From: Chitinophaga lutea | Lineage (GTDB): Bacteria; Bacteroidota; Bacteroidia; Chitinophagales; Chitinophagaceae | DNA: 64,000 bases | Assembly (NCBI RefSeq): GCF_003813775.1 | Contig: NZ_RPDH01000003.1 | Coordinates: forward strand, 847,032 to 911,031 | Reading direction: 5' to 3' | Shown: positions 17,169-25,964 of the stretch, piece by piece | Numbering within the stretch: position 1 is the first letter of the stretch | How the letters are laid out: every line of letters starts with the position of its first letter | Translations under genes and position numbers: made by a program | The notes under the pieces: model-generated | The model's input: the letters and a program-made list of their open reading frames with translations, nothing else | Database searches by the model: none | What the model was told of the DNA's origin: nothing

Positions 17169-18548
17169 ATGAAACATTCTTTCTTCGTGCTGGCCATTGC
17201 GATGCTGGCCTCATTACAGCTCCGCGCGCATGATATTACCGTCCGTTCGCTGGCGGAACTGCAAACCGCCATCGGCAAAGCGGCGCCGGGCGATGTGATC
17301 TTACTGGCCAATGGGGTGTACACCGCAGCGGCGGATATTGTGATCGACAGGCAGGGCACAAAAGCGAAGCCCATTACCATTGCGGCACAAACGGTGAACG
17401 GCGCCGAGATCAACGGCAGCGGCGGTTTCAGTATCATAAAACCGGCCGCGCATATCGTCATCAAAGGATTCAGGTTCACCCATAAAGCCGGCCGCGCCAA
17501 AACCGCGCCGGGCACCACTTTTTGCCGCTGGACGCGCAACGTGTTCGAAACGCCGGGTGATGGGGAAAATCTCTACATCGCCGGCAGCGATCACGAAATA
17601 GATTATAACACGTTCCAGCATAAGAACGCCATGGGCCGTTTCCTCGCTATCCGCGGAGAAAACGCGCAGATCGCCGAGCGGCTGTGGATACACCACAACT
17701 ACTTCTTCGACCAGCAGCCGCAGAAAGGAAACGGAATAGAAACCCTGCAATTCGGCCTCAGCGGCTTCAGCATGTCGTCGAGCAACAGCATCGTGGAATA
17801 CAACCTTTTTGAACAATGCGCGGGCGAAAACGAGATGATATCCGTCAAAGCTTCTGCCGTGGTGCTGCGTTACAATACCATCCGCAACTGCCCGGCGCAG
17901 TTTACGCTCCGCCATGGCAACCGCTGCGAGGTGTACGGCAACTATTTCGTGAACACACCGGGCATCCGCATCTTCGGCGACGATCATCTTATTCACAGCA
18001 ACTATTTCGAAAACTGCAAACCGGCCATCAACATAGGGAACGGCGACGGCGAAGTGGCGGACGGAGCCAAACTCACCTGCCACGACCGGCCCGACAGGGT
18101 GTTGATCGCCTTCAATACGCTGGTGAACAATCCGCAGAATATCCTCCAGGGCGGCCGCAATAACGGGATGGGAGCCACCGCCATCACCCTGGCGCATAAC
18201 ATCGTGCAGAACAGTGAGGCGCCGGCAGCGGAACTCGCCGGCCCGAACAAGGATATTGTCTGGACGGCCAACCTGTTGCATAAAGTCGATAAAAACGGGG
18301 ACATGCCCGCATCCGGCTATACTTCCACAGATCCAAAACTCGCCAAAGACAATACCGGCACCTTTCACCTGCAGGCGGGCAGCCCGGCCAAAGGCTCTGT
18401 AAAAACAGCCTATCCCGCCATCAAAACGGACATGGATGGCCAGCCCCGCAAAGCGCCGCTGGATGCCGGTGCCGATCAGCTCTCCTCCGCGAAAAGAACC
18501 GCACAAATCCTGGACCCCGCCCTGGTGGGCCAGGCCGCCGGGCGGTAA
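17169..18548 (+). CDS. Secreted PL6-family polysaccharide lyase (alginate lyase / chondroitinase B type)
   Basis: A 459-residue protein with a signal peptide (cleavage after about residue 20, LQLRA) and a right-handed parallel beta-helix. It matches family PL6: the opening VRSLAELQTAIGKAAPGDVILLANGVY, here seen at about residues 25-51, is typical. The predicted Bronsted base Lys227 (ISVKAS) and acid Arg248 (TLRHGN) are 21 residues apart, as Lys250 and Arg271 are in chondroitinase B. The acidic run GENE (219-222) just before the lysine fits the calcium site. The enzyme should cleave uronate-containing polymers by beta-elimination; alginate is more likely than dermatan in a non-host bacterium, but this is inference. 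A LacI-type operator precedes it. Confidence 0.9.
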   Translation: MKHSFFVLAIAMLASLQLRAHDITVRSLAELQTAIGKAAPGDVILLANGVYTAAADIVIDRQGTKAKPITIAAQTVNGAEINGSGGFSIIKPAAHIVIKGFRFTHKAGRAKTAPGTTFCRWTRNVFETPGDGENLYIAGSDHEIDYNTFQHKNAMGRFLAIRGENAQIAERLWIHHNYFFDQQPQKGNGIETLQFGLSGFSMSSSNSIVEYNLFEQCAGENEMISVKASAVVLRYNTIRNCPAQFTLRHGNRCEVYGNYFVNTPGIRIFGDDHLIHSNYFENCKPAINIGNGDGEVADGAKLTCHDRPDRVLIAFNTLVNNPQNILQGGRNNGMGATAITLAHNIVQNSEAPAAELAGPNKDIVWTANLLHKVDKNGDMPASGYTSTDPKLAKDNTGTFHLQAGSPAKGSVKTAYPAIKTDMDGQPRKAPLDAGADQLSSAKRTAQILDPALVGQAAGR

Positions 18549-18573
18549 AGCAATACCGGGCCCACCGGTAACA

Positions 18574-18920
18574 GCCTGTATATGTTTGCATTTATCGGCC
18601 CTTTTACATGCCGCAACTGTACCTGCTGGCTGGGTCTAGTCCTGCTATAGGTTTACACCGGTGATCATAAATCCTGATATAGGTTTGCATCATTCAAAAT
18701 AATTCCTGGTTTGGCTTTACACGGACCAATCGTGTTATAAAGGAAAAGCTTTACAGGGTGAAGCCAAAAAATACAGGATTTGGTTTACAGTCCTGTCGCG
18801 TGATACAGATAAAACCTTACAGGGCCGTCAATAACACCAGCCGGGCTTTACACCTGCAAGATGCGCTGGTCTTGTTATAGGTTTACACCCTTGGTTGAGA
18901 ATCCTGTTATCGCTTGCCCT
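18574..18920. repeat. Degenerate direct-repeat array, about 32-34 bp period
   Basis: About ten copies of a degenerate unit resembling CCTGnTATAGGTTTACAC recur here. The clearest copies start at 18641, 18673 and 18871; weaker ones at 18574, 18705, 18735, 18773, 18802, 18834 and 18903. The TTT cores lie at 18652, 18684, 18716, 18750, 18784, about 18816, 18847 and 18882, giving spacings of 31-35 bp, close to three helical turns. Unlike CRISPR, both repeat and spacer are variable and short. The array fills the 473-bp gap 18549-19021 and ends at the -33 box of the promoter for the next gene, so a set of operator sites is one reading; an eroded tandem repeat is the other. Confidence 0.6.
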
Positions 18921-18926
18921 GTTTGG

Positions 18927-18960
18927 TTTGGTGTCCTGAGAAAAAAAACACCTACCTTTG
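18927..18960 (+). promoter_or_regulatory. Bacteroidota-type promoter for gene 19022
   Basis: TTTG at 18927-18930 and TACCTTTG at 18953-18960 match the -33 and -7 elements, 22 bp apart. The predicted leader is about 55 nt and very AT-rich. The repeat array abuts the -33 box. Confidence 0.5.
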
Positions 18961-19021
18961 TACAAATAATTTAAAAATATTATATATTTATGTTCTATAA
19001 AAGCATGGTTTCGCCCTGATT

Positions 19022-19639
19022 ATGCCAGAACAATATATTCAAACACGGTTCGAATCGATCTGCGGAGAGCACGATACCTGGATTGTCGCATACGATTCCG
19101 CGGCTTTCGGTGTGCCCCTGTATTTTGTCTGGTACACCGACAACAAGGGGGGAGATAAGCTGCTCACTTTCAACAACCACGAAATATTCGCCGTAACGGC
19201 CCTGGAAGAACTCGCAGGCCGCGTCCGGGAACATCTGCCCGAATTGCAGGCGCCGCCGAAATTGCAGCGCTGGCTGGACGCCGTGGGAGACCTGCAGCCG
19301 GAGACCTGTAATACCTACAGCGTAGACCGCATCGCCCGGCAGATCCGCAGCAAAAAACTCAGCCTCGATGCCCTCGACGGACTATCCAATTTTATCGATC
19401 TCTTCGGCGACTACGCCAATTCCCTGCACGATACCGCCCACCTCGCCGCTTTCCGTGAAAACCGCATCATAGAATCGCTGATCGGGTATTATTACCAGCA
19501 TATTTTCTGGCCCCGCCTCAACGATCAGGAACAATTCCCCCGGTATAAACGCCCGCCCCTGGAAATCGACCACAGTGAGCTGCTGCGCGTGTTCACAGGC
19601 ATGAAGGAAAAAATGGAAGCGGTTATCCGTATATTGTAA
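19022..19639 (+). CDS. Protein of unknown function (205 aa)
   Basis: I do not recognise this protein. It has 205 residues, no signal peptide and no membrane segment, so is probably cytoplasmic. The N-terminal 70 residues look like a small alpha/beta domain (TWIVAYDSAAFGVPLYFVWY, then a strand LLTFNNHEIF). The C-terminal part is helical and acidic (LDALDGLSNFIDLFGDYANSL), ending in a basic amphipathic helix. It has its own promoter preceded by the repeat array, and the sensor kinase gene follows 49 bp later on the same strand, so it may be the first gene of that operon. Small soluble proteins of this sort are sometimes immunity-like, but nothing shows that here. Confidence 0.75.
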   Translation: MPEQYIQTRFESICGEHDTWIVAYDSAAFGVPLYFVWYTDNKGGDKLLTFNNHEIFAVTALEELAGRVREHLPELQAPPKLQRWLDAVGDLQPETCNTYSVDRIARQIRSKKLSLDALDGLSNFIDLFGDYANSLHDTAHLAAFRENRIIESLIGYYYQHIFWPRLNDQEQFPRYKRPPLEIDHSELLRVFTGMKEKMEAVIRIL

Positions 19640-19688
19640 CACTGCCTGACTATATTTACAAGCAGGTTATGCAAGAATTACCGGACGA

Positions 19689-22619
19689 ATGAAATTATCC
19701 AGGCTCGTTTGTTTCTTATGTTGTTTGCCCGTACTGCTCACCGCGGGCGACGGTTACCGTTTCCGTTATATCGATCTGCCGGAGATCATGCGCGACGCTA
19801 CCATCAACACCACCGCGGTAGACCGCGCCGGCATGCTTTGGTTCAGCTCCGGCAACGGCCTGCACCGTTACGACGGGAACCAGCTGCTGACCTTTCACCA
19901 GGTCAGTAAACCCGCCATCGGCAGCAACTTCATCAATGTTTTGTTCGCAGATTCGAAAGACCGCCTGTGGATAGGCGCCAACAACGGGGTGACCTGTTTC
20001 GACCTTCGCAGCTGGAAAACAGCCGTCGTTCCGCTGGCTAACGGCGGCACCGCCAACATCACGCGGATCTGCGAAAGCCGCGACGGCGGCATTTACCTGG
20101 CTTCCAATGAAGGCCGCTTTTTCCGTTACGGCAACAACCGGCTGGAACTGCTGGCGGACCTTGGGAAAGCCTTTCCCTTCAACCCGACGCGGGCAGCGGT
20201 CAATTTCCTCCAGGAAACGGAGCCCGGGGTGTTCTGGGTGCACAGCGACCACAAACTGCTGCGCATCGATTCGAAAGGGCAGGTGTACGATCCCGGGCTG
20301 GGATTCGACGTCAGTGGGCCTGTGTATTTTTACGGCCCGCAACAGGTGATTTTCCAGGATCCCGCAAAAAACATGGTGGAGTATAACCTCCGTACCCGCG
20401 AACGCAAAAAGTTACCCGTTCCTTTCAACGATACCGCGAACCTGAACAAACGGATGCTGCTCTTCCCCATGCCCGGCGGTGAAATCGGCATTTTTATCAA
20501 CAAGCGCGGGTTGTTCAGCTACAATCCTTTTACCAGGGAATCCGGCGAAAGGATGAAAGGCGTGGATGTGAATTTTTCGACGCTGCGGGCGGGCGACATC
20601 CAGACGGCAGGCAACAAGATCTATATCTGTTTCAGTAAAAACATCGCGGAATTGCAGCGGGTGCAAACCCCTTTTACCAGCCTGCTCATCAACCCCGTAT
20701 CGGAGTCCGCGCCCAACAGCGTGCGCAGCATGTTGCGCCATCCCAACGGCCTGCTGTATACCGGCACCTATAGCAACGGGTTTATCAGCTTCGATGAAAC
20801 CACCGGCGAAAAAAAGATACTCGGCCCTCACTTCGTTTATGCCAGCCTGTTATGGGACAACAACAGGATATTGCTGGCCACGGAAGGATTGGGCCTGCAA
20901 TGGTATTACGTTAAGGAAAACAGGTTTGAAGCCATCCGGGGAGACACGCTGCATACGCCGCGGGAAGACAGGATGCGCGATTTATTTCTGATCAGCCTCT
21001 GCCGGGAGAGCGACTCGCTGGTGTGGGTGGGAGGATATAACGGCGTATTCCGGATGAACCCTTTCACCGGCGCCACGGCGTACATCCGCGACGTGAGCGG
21101 CTGGGAAGAATTGCGACGTGCGAAGGTATATCATATCCTGCGGGTGGATCAGCAACTGTATTTCTCTACCGGCAACGGTTTGTATGCTTATCATCCCGGG
21201 AAAAAACAATTGCGGCGGCTGATCGAAGAGCCGCTGTATGTCACGCAGCATGTGGGGAAGGAGCTATGGGCCGCCACCAACGGCAAGGGCATCCTTGTGC
21301 TGGATGAGAACGGCCGGTTGAAAACCACGCTGAACACACAAAGCGGCCTGGCGGGCAACTCCGTGTATTGCCTCGTGCAATATGGGCAAAAAGCGGTGGC
21401 CGGCACCAACCAGGGGCTCAGCATCGTAGATATAACCAACCGTACGGCGAAAAATTTCACACGCCTGCAAAACCTGCCGTCGAACGAATTCAACCACTCT
21501 GCGGCGCATGTGAGCGGCGGCAGGGTGTACCTCGGTACTATCAACGGTCTCACCACGTTTACGATGGCTGATCTGGCCGCCTTTACGCAGCGCGATCATC
21601 CCGTTCCCATGCACCTGACCAGTTTCAGCACGGTCAGCCGCAGCGGGCCGCAACACGATTATTCCCTGCCTTATCATACGGAAGACCGGCTGGTGGTGCC
21701 CGCCGGTGTGCAGTATTTCTCCCTGCGTTTCGGCGGGGTGGATGCCGCGGCCGACCAGGTGTATTATTACCGCACCCGCGAAAAAGCCCCCTGGCTGGAA
21801 ATCGGCCGGCAACGGGAGCTCAGCTTTGCCGGCATGGCGCCGGGCAAATACATGGTGCAGTTGGCGGCGAAGCTTAACAGCGGCAACGACTTCACCACAC
21901 TGCTAACGGTGCCGCTGGTGGTACGGCCCAACTGGTATGAAACGGTCTGGTTCAAAGTTGCCGTCATACTGGCGCTGCTGCTGGGTGCATGGCTGCTATT
22001 CCGTTACCGCATGCAGCAGTTGCTCCGCGAACAACGCCTCCGCACTAAAATCGCAGGCGACCTGCACGATGAAGTGGGCAGCTCGCTGACGCGAATTTAT
22101 TTCCAGGCCGACCATCTCAGCATGCGGCACAGCGACAAAACGGCGCTCCGGAAAATCGCGGATTCCAGCAAACACGCCCTCAGCACCATGAGCGACATGG
22201 TATGGTCCATCGACGCGCGGTTCGATACGGCGGAAGACCTGGTGGCGCGCATGCGTGATTACCTCAGCAACCTGCAGAACGATCTCGATATCAAATGCAC
22301 TTTTGAATTGCAGGGCGAATACGCCGGCCGCCGGCTGAGCCAGGCGGTACGGCAGAACTTCTTCCTGATATTCAAGGAAGCCATCAGCAACGCGGCCCGC
22401 TACAGTAGCGAGCCCTGCTTGAAGGTGGAACTGGCTTTCGATAAAAGCGTGCGCATGCGCGTCACGAACGGCTGCCTCGGTGAGAACGGCAAGATGAAAC
22501 ATTACCAGGGCGGCCGCGGCATCGAACAGATGCAGGCCCGCGCGGCACGCATGAAAGGCAGCCTCACCGCCCGCAGGGAAGGAGAACAATTCGTACTGCA
22601 CCTGCAGGTGCCGGCATAG
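19689..22619 (+). CDS. Reg_prop/Y_Y_Y sensor histidine kinase (HisKA_3 type)
   Basis: A 976-residue membrane kinase. After a signal peptide (about 1-19) comes a large periplasmic sensor of two-component-regulator propeller repeats (for example DRAGMLWFSSGNGLHRYDG, DSKDRLWIGANNGVTCFD) up to about residue 620, then a Y_Y_Y immunoglobulin-like domain (about 650-745), one membrane segment (about 757-775, VAVILALLLGAWLLF), and a cytoplasmic HisKA_3 domain with phospho-His793 in GDLHDEVGSSLTRI. The ATPase domain is short, with NAARYS as N-box. The architecture is that of Bacteroidota polysaccharide sensors, but without the receiver and AraC domains of hybrid (HTCS) regulators; the regulator is encoded separately 52 bp downstream. 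The ligand is unknown, and no SusCD pair lies directly beside it. Confidence 0.92.
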   Translation: MKLSRLVCFLCCLPVLLTAGDGYRFRYIDLPEIMRDATINTTAVDRAGMLWFSSGNGLHRYDGNQLLTFHQVSKPAIGSNFINVLFADSKDRLWIGANNGVTCFDLRSWKTAVVPLANGGTANITRICESRDGGIYLASNEGRFFRYGNNRLELLADLGKAFPFNPTRAAVNFLQETEPGVFWVHSDHKLLRIDSKGQVYDPGLGFDVSGPVYFYGPQQVIFQDPAKNMVEYNLRTRERKKLPVPFNDTANLNKRMLLFPMPGGEIGIFINKRGLFSYNPFTRESGERMKGVDVNFSTLRAGDIQTAGNKIYICFSKNIAELQRVQTPFTSLLINPVSESAPNSVRSMLRHPNGLLYTGTYSNGFISFDETTGEKKILGPHFVYASLLWDNNRILLATEGLGLQWYYVKENRFEAIRGDTLHTPREDRMRDLFLISLCRESDSLVWVGGYNGVFRMNPFTGATAYIRDVSGWEELRRAKVYHILRVDQQLYFSTGNGLYAYHPGKKQLRRLIEEPLYVTQHVGKELWAATNGKGILVLDENGRLKTTLNTQSGLAGNSVYCLVQYGQKAVAGTNQGLSIVDITNRTAKNFTRLQNLPSNEFNHSAAHVSGGRVYLGTINGLTTFTMADLAAFTQRDHPVPMHLTSFSTVSRSGPQHDYSLPYHTEDRLVVPAGVQYFSLRFGGVDAAADQVYYYRTREKAPWLEIGRQRELSFAGMAPGKYMVQLAAKLNSGNDFTTLLTVPLVVRPNWYETVWFKVAVILALLLGAWLLFRYRMQQLLREQRLRTKIAGDLHDEVGSSLTRIYFQADHLSMRHSDKTALRKIADSSKHALSTMSDMVWSIDARFDTAEDLVARMRDYLSNLQNDLDIKCTFELQGEYAGRRLSQAVRQNFFLIFKEAISNAARYSSEPCLKVELAFDKSVRMRVTNGCLGENGKMKHYQGGRGIEQMQARAARMKGSLTARREGEQFVLHLQVPA

Positions 22620-22671
22620 TCCCCCCAACAGGGGATATATTTTTTAACCCGAACAGTCCATATTTGCAAGC

Positions 22672-23301
22672 ATGATCAACCTGGGTTTGATAGAAGACGA
22701 CAACGATATCCGGAACACGCTCATGGAGTTCTTTAACGACCAGGCGGGTTTCAGTTGCATCGTAGCCGCTCCCAGCGTGGAACGGTTCATGGAGCAGTGG
22801 CCTGCGGGCGTGCAGCTCGACCTGGTATTGTCGGACATCGGCCTGCCCGGCCTTTCCGGTATCAAGGGCGTGCCGCTGATCAAAAAAAGAGCGCCCCGCT
22901 GCCAGGTGATGATGCTCACCGTATACGAAGAACCGGAGAAAATATTCCAAGCCCTCTGCGCCGGCGCCACTGGTTACCTGCACAAACAGACACCGCTGTT
23001 AAAGATCAAGGAGGCTGTGATCACGTTGATGGAAGGCGGCTCGCCGATGTCGCCGGGCATTGCCCGTAAGGTGGTGGCGTATTTTAACCCGCGCAGCGCG
23101 GATAATCTGGTGGAAAAGCTGACCCCGCGCGAGTCGCAGACATTACAGGCCATCGAAGAAGGGCTCACCAACAAGGAAGTGGCTATCCGCCTCAACATCT
23201 CCCTCGAAACCGTCAAAACGCACATTAAAAACATTTATCAGAAACTGGAGGTAAACAACCGCCATGCCCTGATCACTGGAAAATATAAAAACGGAAGCTA
23301 A
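22672..23301 (+). CDS. NarL/LuxR-family response regulator
   Basis: A 209-residue regulator: receiver domain at 1-120 with acidic pocket GLIEDDND, phosphoacceptor Asp55 (LVLSDIGLPG) and Lys in the GYLHKQTP stretch, followed by a LuxR-type helix-turn-helix (LTPRESQTLQAIEEGLTNKE, then VKTHIKNIYQKL). It is the partner of the HisKA_3 kinase gene 52 bp upstream, since HisKA_3 kinases pair with NarL-type regulators. A strong terminator follows, so the two-component pair ends this transcription unit. Target genes cannot be read from the window. Confidence 0.95.
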   Translation: MINLGLIEDDNDIRNTLMEFFNDQAGFSCIVAAPSVERFMEQWPAGVQLDLVLSDIGLPGLSGIKGVPLIKKRAPRCQVMMLTVYEEPEKIFQALCAGATGYLHKQTPLLKIKEAVITLMEGGSPMSPGIARKVVAYFNPRSADNLVEKLTPRESQTLQAIEEGLTNKEVAIRLNISLETVKTHIKNIYQKLEVNNRHALITGKYKNGS

Positions 23302-23328
23302 ACGCATTTGTATCCTATCCCTAATTGT

Positions 23329-23360
23329 GGGGCTGTTCTTTCCAGGACAGCCCTTTTTTT
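23329..23360 (+). terminator. Terminator of the two-component operon
   Basis: GGGCTGT (23330-23336) pairs with ACAGCCC (23347-23353) across a 10-base loop and is followed by seven or more T. Confidence 0.9.
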
Positions 23361-23429
23361 GCCCGGTTTTGGGCGCTTCGTATACAAGGTATTATAAAAA
23401 AGAATAATTTAGTTTCAAATCAATCAATC

Positions 23430-23888
23430 ATGGAAACTAACAACTTATTGGACCTTCAAATCGACCCCGAATCGGGCAGTCTTTTATCGGAAGCGGCAAA
23501 ATGGGGAAAATTCCTGGCCATCGTCGGTTTTGTCGGCTGCGGGTTTATGCTCCTGGGCGGCCTGATGCTGGCTGCGATGTCGTCTACCATCAGCAGCCAG
23601 ATGGAGGCGATGGGTGGGACCGGTGCCGCGACATTCTACAGCAGCGGCATGGGAACGGCGCTGTACATCGGCATGGCCGTACTTTACCTGTTCCCCTGTT
23701 TATACCTGTACAGGTTTGCAGGCCGCATGCAGGAAGCCTTGCGCTCCACCGATCAGGGTGTGCTCAACAGTTCTTTCGCCAACCTGAAATCCATGTTCAA
23801 ATTCATGGGCATCCTGACGATCATTATCATCGCATTCTCCATACTGGCGTTCATATTCGCAATAGTAGCGGCAACCACCCTGGCGTAA
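23430..23888 (+). CDS. DUF5362-family membrane protein
   Basis: I choose the ATG at 23430 (METNNLLDLQID); the longer frame from 23325 would start inside the upstream terminator. The 152-residue product has a short cytoplasmic N-terminus and three or four hydrophobic segments: about 26-52 (AIVGFVGCGFMLLGGLMLAA), 73-90 (ALYIGMAVLYLFPCLYLY) and 125-150 (MGILTIIIIAFSILAFIFAIV). The motif SEAAKWGKFLAIVGFVGCG before the first segment is characteristic of DUF5362, common in Bacteroidota genomes and of unknown role. It lies alone between two terminators. Confidence 0.85.
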   Translation: METNNLLDLQIDPESGSLLSEAAKWGKFLAIVGFVGCGFMLLGGLMLAAMSSTISSQMEAMGGTGAATFYSSGMGTALYIGMAVLYLFPCLYLYRFAGRMQEALRSTDQGVLNSSFANLKSMFKFMGILTIIIIAFSILAFIFAIVAATTLA

Positions 23889-24000
23889 AATTTCAGGATG
23901 ATGCAGCGAAAACTCCCGCACACACGGTGATGCGAAACATGGACGCAGCGTCATGCATACAGTTGCCGATCAATCATAATCTTTAAGAAATAAGTTGCAG

Positions 24001-24020
24001 TGCCGGCGTATCAGCCGGCA
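24001..24020. terminator. Probable bidirectional terminator between convergent genes
   Basis: TGCCGGC and GCCGGCA flank a 6-base loop, a perfect 7-bp stem. It sits between the DUF5362 gene (+) and the ECF sigma gene (-), which converge here. T-runs are weak on both sides. Confidence 0.5.
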
Positions 24021-24042
24021 TTGTTGCTGGTAAGCGTAAACT

Positions 24043-24609
24043 TCAGGCTTTTTTCGTCAAGGGCATTTCCAGCCTGAAACTAACGGCCATGGTGAGTTTG
24101 CGGATGGCTATGGCCAGCTGGTTTTCCACGGTTTTTACGGAGAGGTTGAGAATGGCGGCCACTTCCTTATACCGCAGGCCGTACTGTTTAACGAGCACGA
24201 ATACTTCGCGGCATTTCGGCGGCAGTTCGCCGATGGCTTCTTCCATTTTTCCCATCATTTCTGCGGTGATCAGCAGCTGCTCCGGGTCTGGGGAGAGTTG
24301 CATCATTTCTTCCTTGTCGCCAAGCGGCAGGCTGGGAGCGGCGGAGAGTCTGCGGCTGTGATCTACCACGCGGTTGCGCGCGGATACAAAAAGGTATACT
24401 TCCGGGTTGCGGATGTTGCCCAGCTCATGTCTTTTCTGCCAGCACTGTACAAATACATCGTGCGTAATTTCTTCGGCTATCTCCCTGTTTTTGATGAGTG
24501 AACAGGTAAACCGGAACAGCGTTACGAAAAAATGATCATAGAACTCCCTGAAGGCATGCTGATCGTTTTCAGAAGTCATTTTTTTGAACAAAGCTGCGAG
24601 GTCTGTCAT
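24043..24609 (-). CDS. ECF-type RNA polymerase sigma factor
   Basis: A 188-residue sigma70-family ECF factor. Region 2 is at about 15-85 (FYDHFFVTLFRFTCSLIKNR, then AEEITHDVFVQCWQKR) and region 4 at about 125-180 (LPPKCREVFVLVKQYGLRYK, then VKTVENQLAIAIRKL). No domains 1 or 3, as expected. It is transcribed away from the FecR gene, with 129 bp between the start codons. In the Bacteroidota such sigma factors are held by FecR anti-sigma proteins and direct transcription of a cognate SusC/SusD pair, which here lies on the other side of FecR. The divergent order is less usual than sigma-fecR in one operon. Confidence 0.95.
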   Translation of the reverse strand: MTDLAALFKKMTSENDQHAFREFYDHFFVTLFRFTCSLIKNREIAEEITHDVFVQCWQKRHELGNIRNPEVYLFVSARNRVVDHSRRLSAAPSLPLGDKEEMMQLSPDPEQLLITAEMMGKMEEAIGELPPKCREVFVLVKQYGLRYKEVAAILNLSVKTVENQLAIAIRKLTMAVSFRLEMPLTKKA

Positions 24610-24738
24610 ACAAGCCGCAATTTATCATACGTAGATTACGCTAAAGTTAACAAAATACCGATATAAAAAAATATTTGGGACGCTTTGGGGGATTTTTGGA
24701 CCAGCCCTCGTCCTTCTGATGTAAACGGACTCATTTTA

Positions 24739-25797
24739 ATGAACGAACAGCACGAAAAGATATATACCCTGATGTCCAGGAAGCTGGCGGAAGAGGCAAG
24801 TGCGGAGGAACTGGAAGAACTGGACGCCCTGTTGGCCGAACACCCTGAATTACAATACGCCTTCAGTATGGTCACGGAATTGTCGCCCCTGCCCAAACCC
24901 ACCGACCCGCCGACGGCGGACGAACTGGAGCGGAAAAACAGGGGCGCCGCGCGCATCCAGCGGCTCTTTGATGAAGAGGCGGCCGCCGTACCGGTGCGCC
25001 GTCTGAAACCCCGCTGGCCCTGGATGGCCGCCGCTTCGGTGGTATTACTGGCGGGTGTGGCCGCCGTTTGGGCCCTGCGCGGGAAAAACAGCCTGGAGCA
25101 GGTAGTGGTGGAAACCCGCTTCGGCCCGAAGCAACAGGAAGTACAGCTGCCCGACGGTACGACCGTGACGCTCAACGCGGGGAGCAAGCTGGTGTACGAT
25201 GAGGCCGCTCTCGCGAGCGGCAAAAGGGAAGTGCGCCTGGAAGGGGAAGGTTTCTTTAAAGTGAAAGCGGACGAACAACATCCTTTTATCATTAAAACGG
25301 GCAAGGTAGACGTACGGGTGCTCGGCACCACCTTCAACCTGAAAGCCTACCCGGAAGACAACCGTGTGGAAACATTCCTGATCAGCGGCAGGGTGGAAGT
25401 AGCCTATGAGGAAAACGGGCGCAAAACCCGGATGCAGCTCAGGCCCAGCGAACGTTTCATCGTCAGCCTGCCTGCCGTGGAAATCAGGGGGAACACGCCA
25501 CCGCCGCCGCCGGTATTGAAAAGCGCCGCGCCGGATGAAATGCGCGCCGCCGTTATGGAGCCCGGCTGGCTCACCGGCCGCCTCGAACTGGAAAATGTCA
25601 CCTTCGAACAGCTCGTGAATGAGCTGGAACGCTGGTACGACGTAAAAATCACCATTAAAAACGAACAACTCAAAGCCGAGATCTTTACCGGCACCTTCGA
25701 TTCAAAATCGCTCCCGGAAGTACTGGAAGCACTGCAGTATACCCTGCAGTTCAAATACAGCATTGATGAAAACAGAAAAACAGTTGAACTCTGGTAA
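24739..25797 (+). CDS. FecR-family anti-sigma factor
   Basis: The start at 24739 (MNEQHEKIYTLMSRKL) is preferred because the longer frame from 24685 adds residues without family character. The 352-residue protein has a cytoplasmic helical sigma-binding region (1-85, with ASAEELEELDALLAEHPE), a membrane segment (about 93-111, MAAASVVLLAGVAAVWAL), a periplasmic FecR domain (about 115-215, QLPDGTTVTLNAGSKLVYDE, VRLEGEGFFKV, VDVRVLGTTFNLKAY), and a C-terminal DUF4974 domain (about 275-350, LENVTFEQLVNELERWYDV). DUF4974 is related to the STN domain carried by the receptor encoded next, so receptor and anti-sigma are probably signalling partners. There are 167 bp before the SusC gene. Confidence 0.95.
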   Translation: MNEQHEKIYTLMSRKLAEEASAEELEELDALLAEHPELQYAFSMVTELSPLPKPTDPPTADELERKNRGAARIQRLFDEEAAAVPVRRLKPRWPWMAAASVVLLAGVAAVWALRGKNSLEQVVVETRFGPKQQEVQLPDGTTVTLNAGSKLVYDEAALASGKREVRLEGEGFFKVKADEQHPFIIKTGKVDVRVLGTTFNLKAYPEDNRVETFLISGRVEVAYEENGRKTRMQLRPSERFIVSLPAVEIRGNTPPPPPVLKSAAPDEMRAAVMEPGWLTGRLELENVTFEQLVNELERWYDVKITIKNEQLKAEIFTGTFDSKSLPEVLEALQYTLQFKYSIDENRKTVELW

Positions 25798-25964
25798 TTA
25801 TTCACGTCTTTAAATCGCTGCCTATGTAACGAATTTGCCACACTACGCACTGCGGCCAAAAAAAGGGAAGTGCGCCAACACCTCCCTTCTGTAAAGGTCA
25901 AAAAAATTGCCTCCTGTCTCGTAACAAGGGATGGCTACTTTATTCAACCCTACAATCCAAAAGT

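Noticed and set aside
18574..18920. CRISPR array
   Set aside because: The repeats are short and degenerate, the spacing is too variable, and there are no cas genes nearby.
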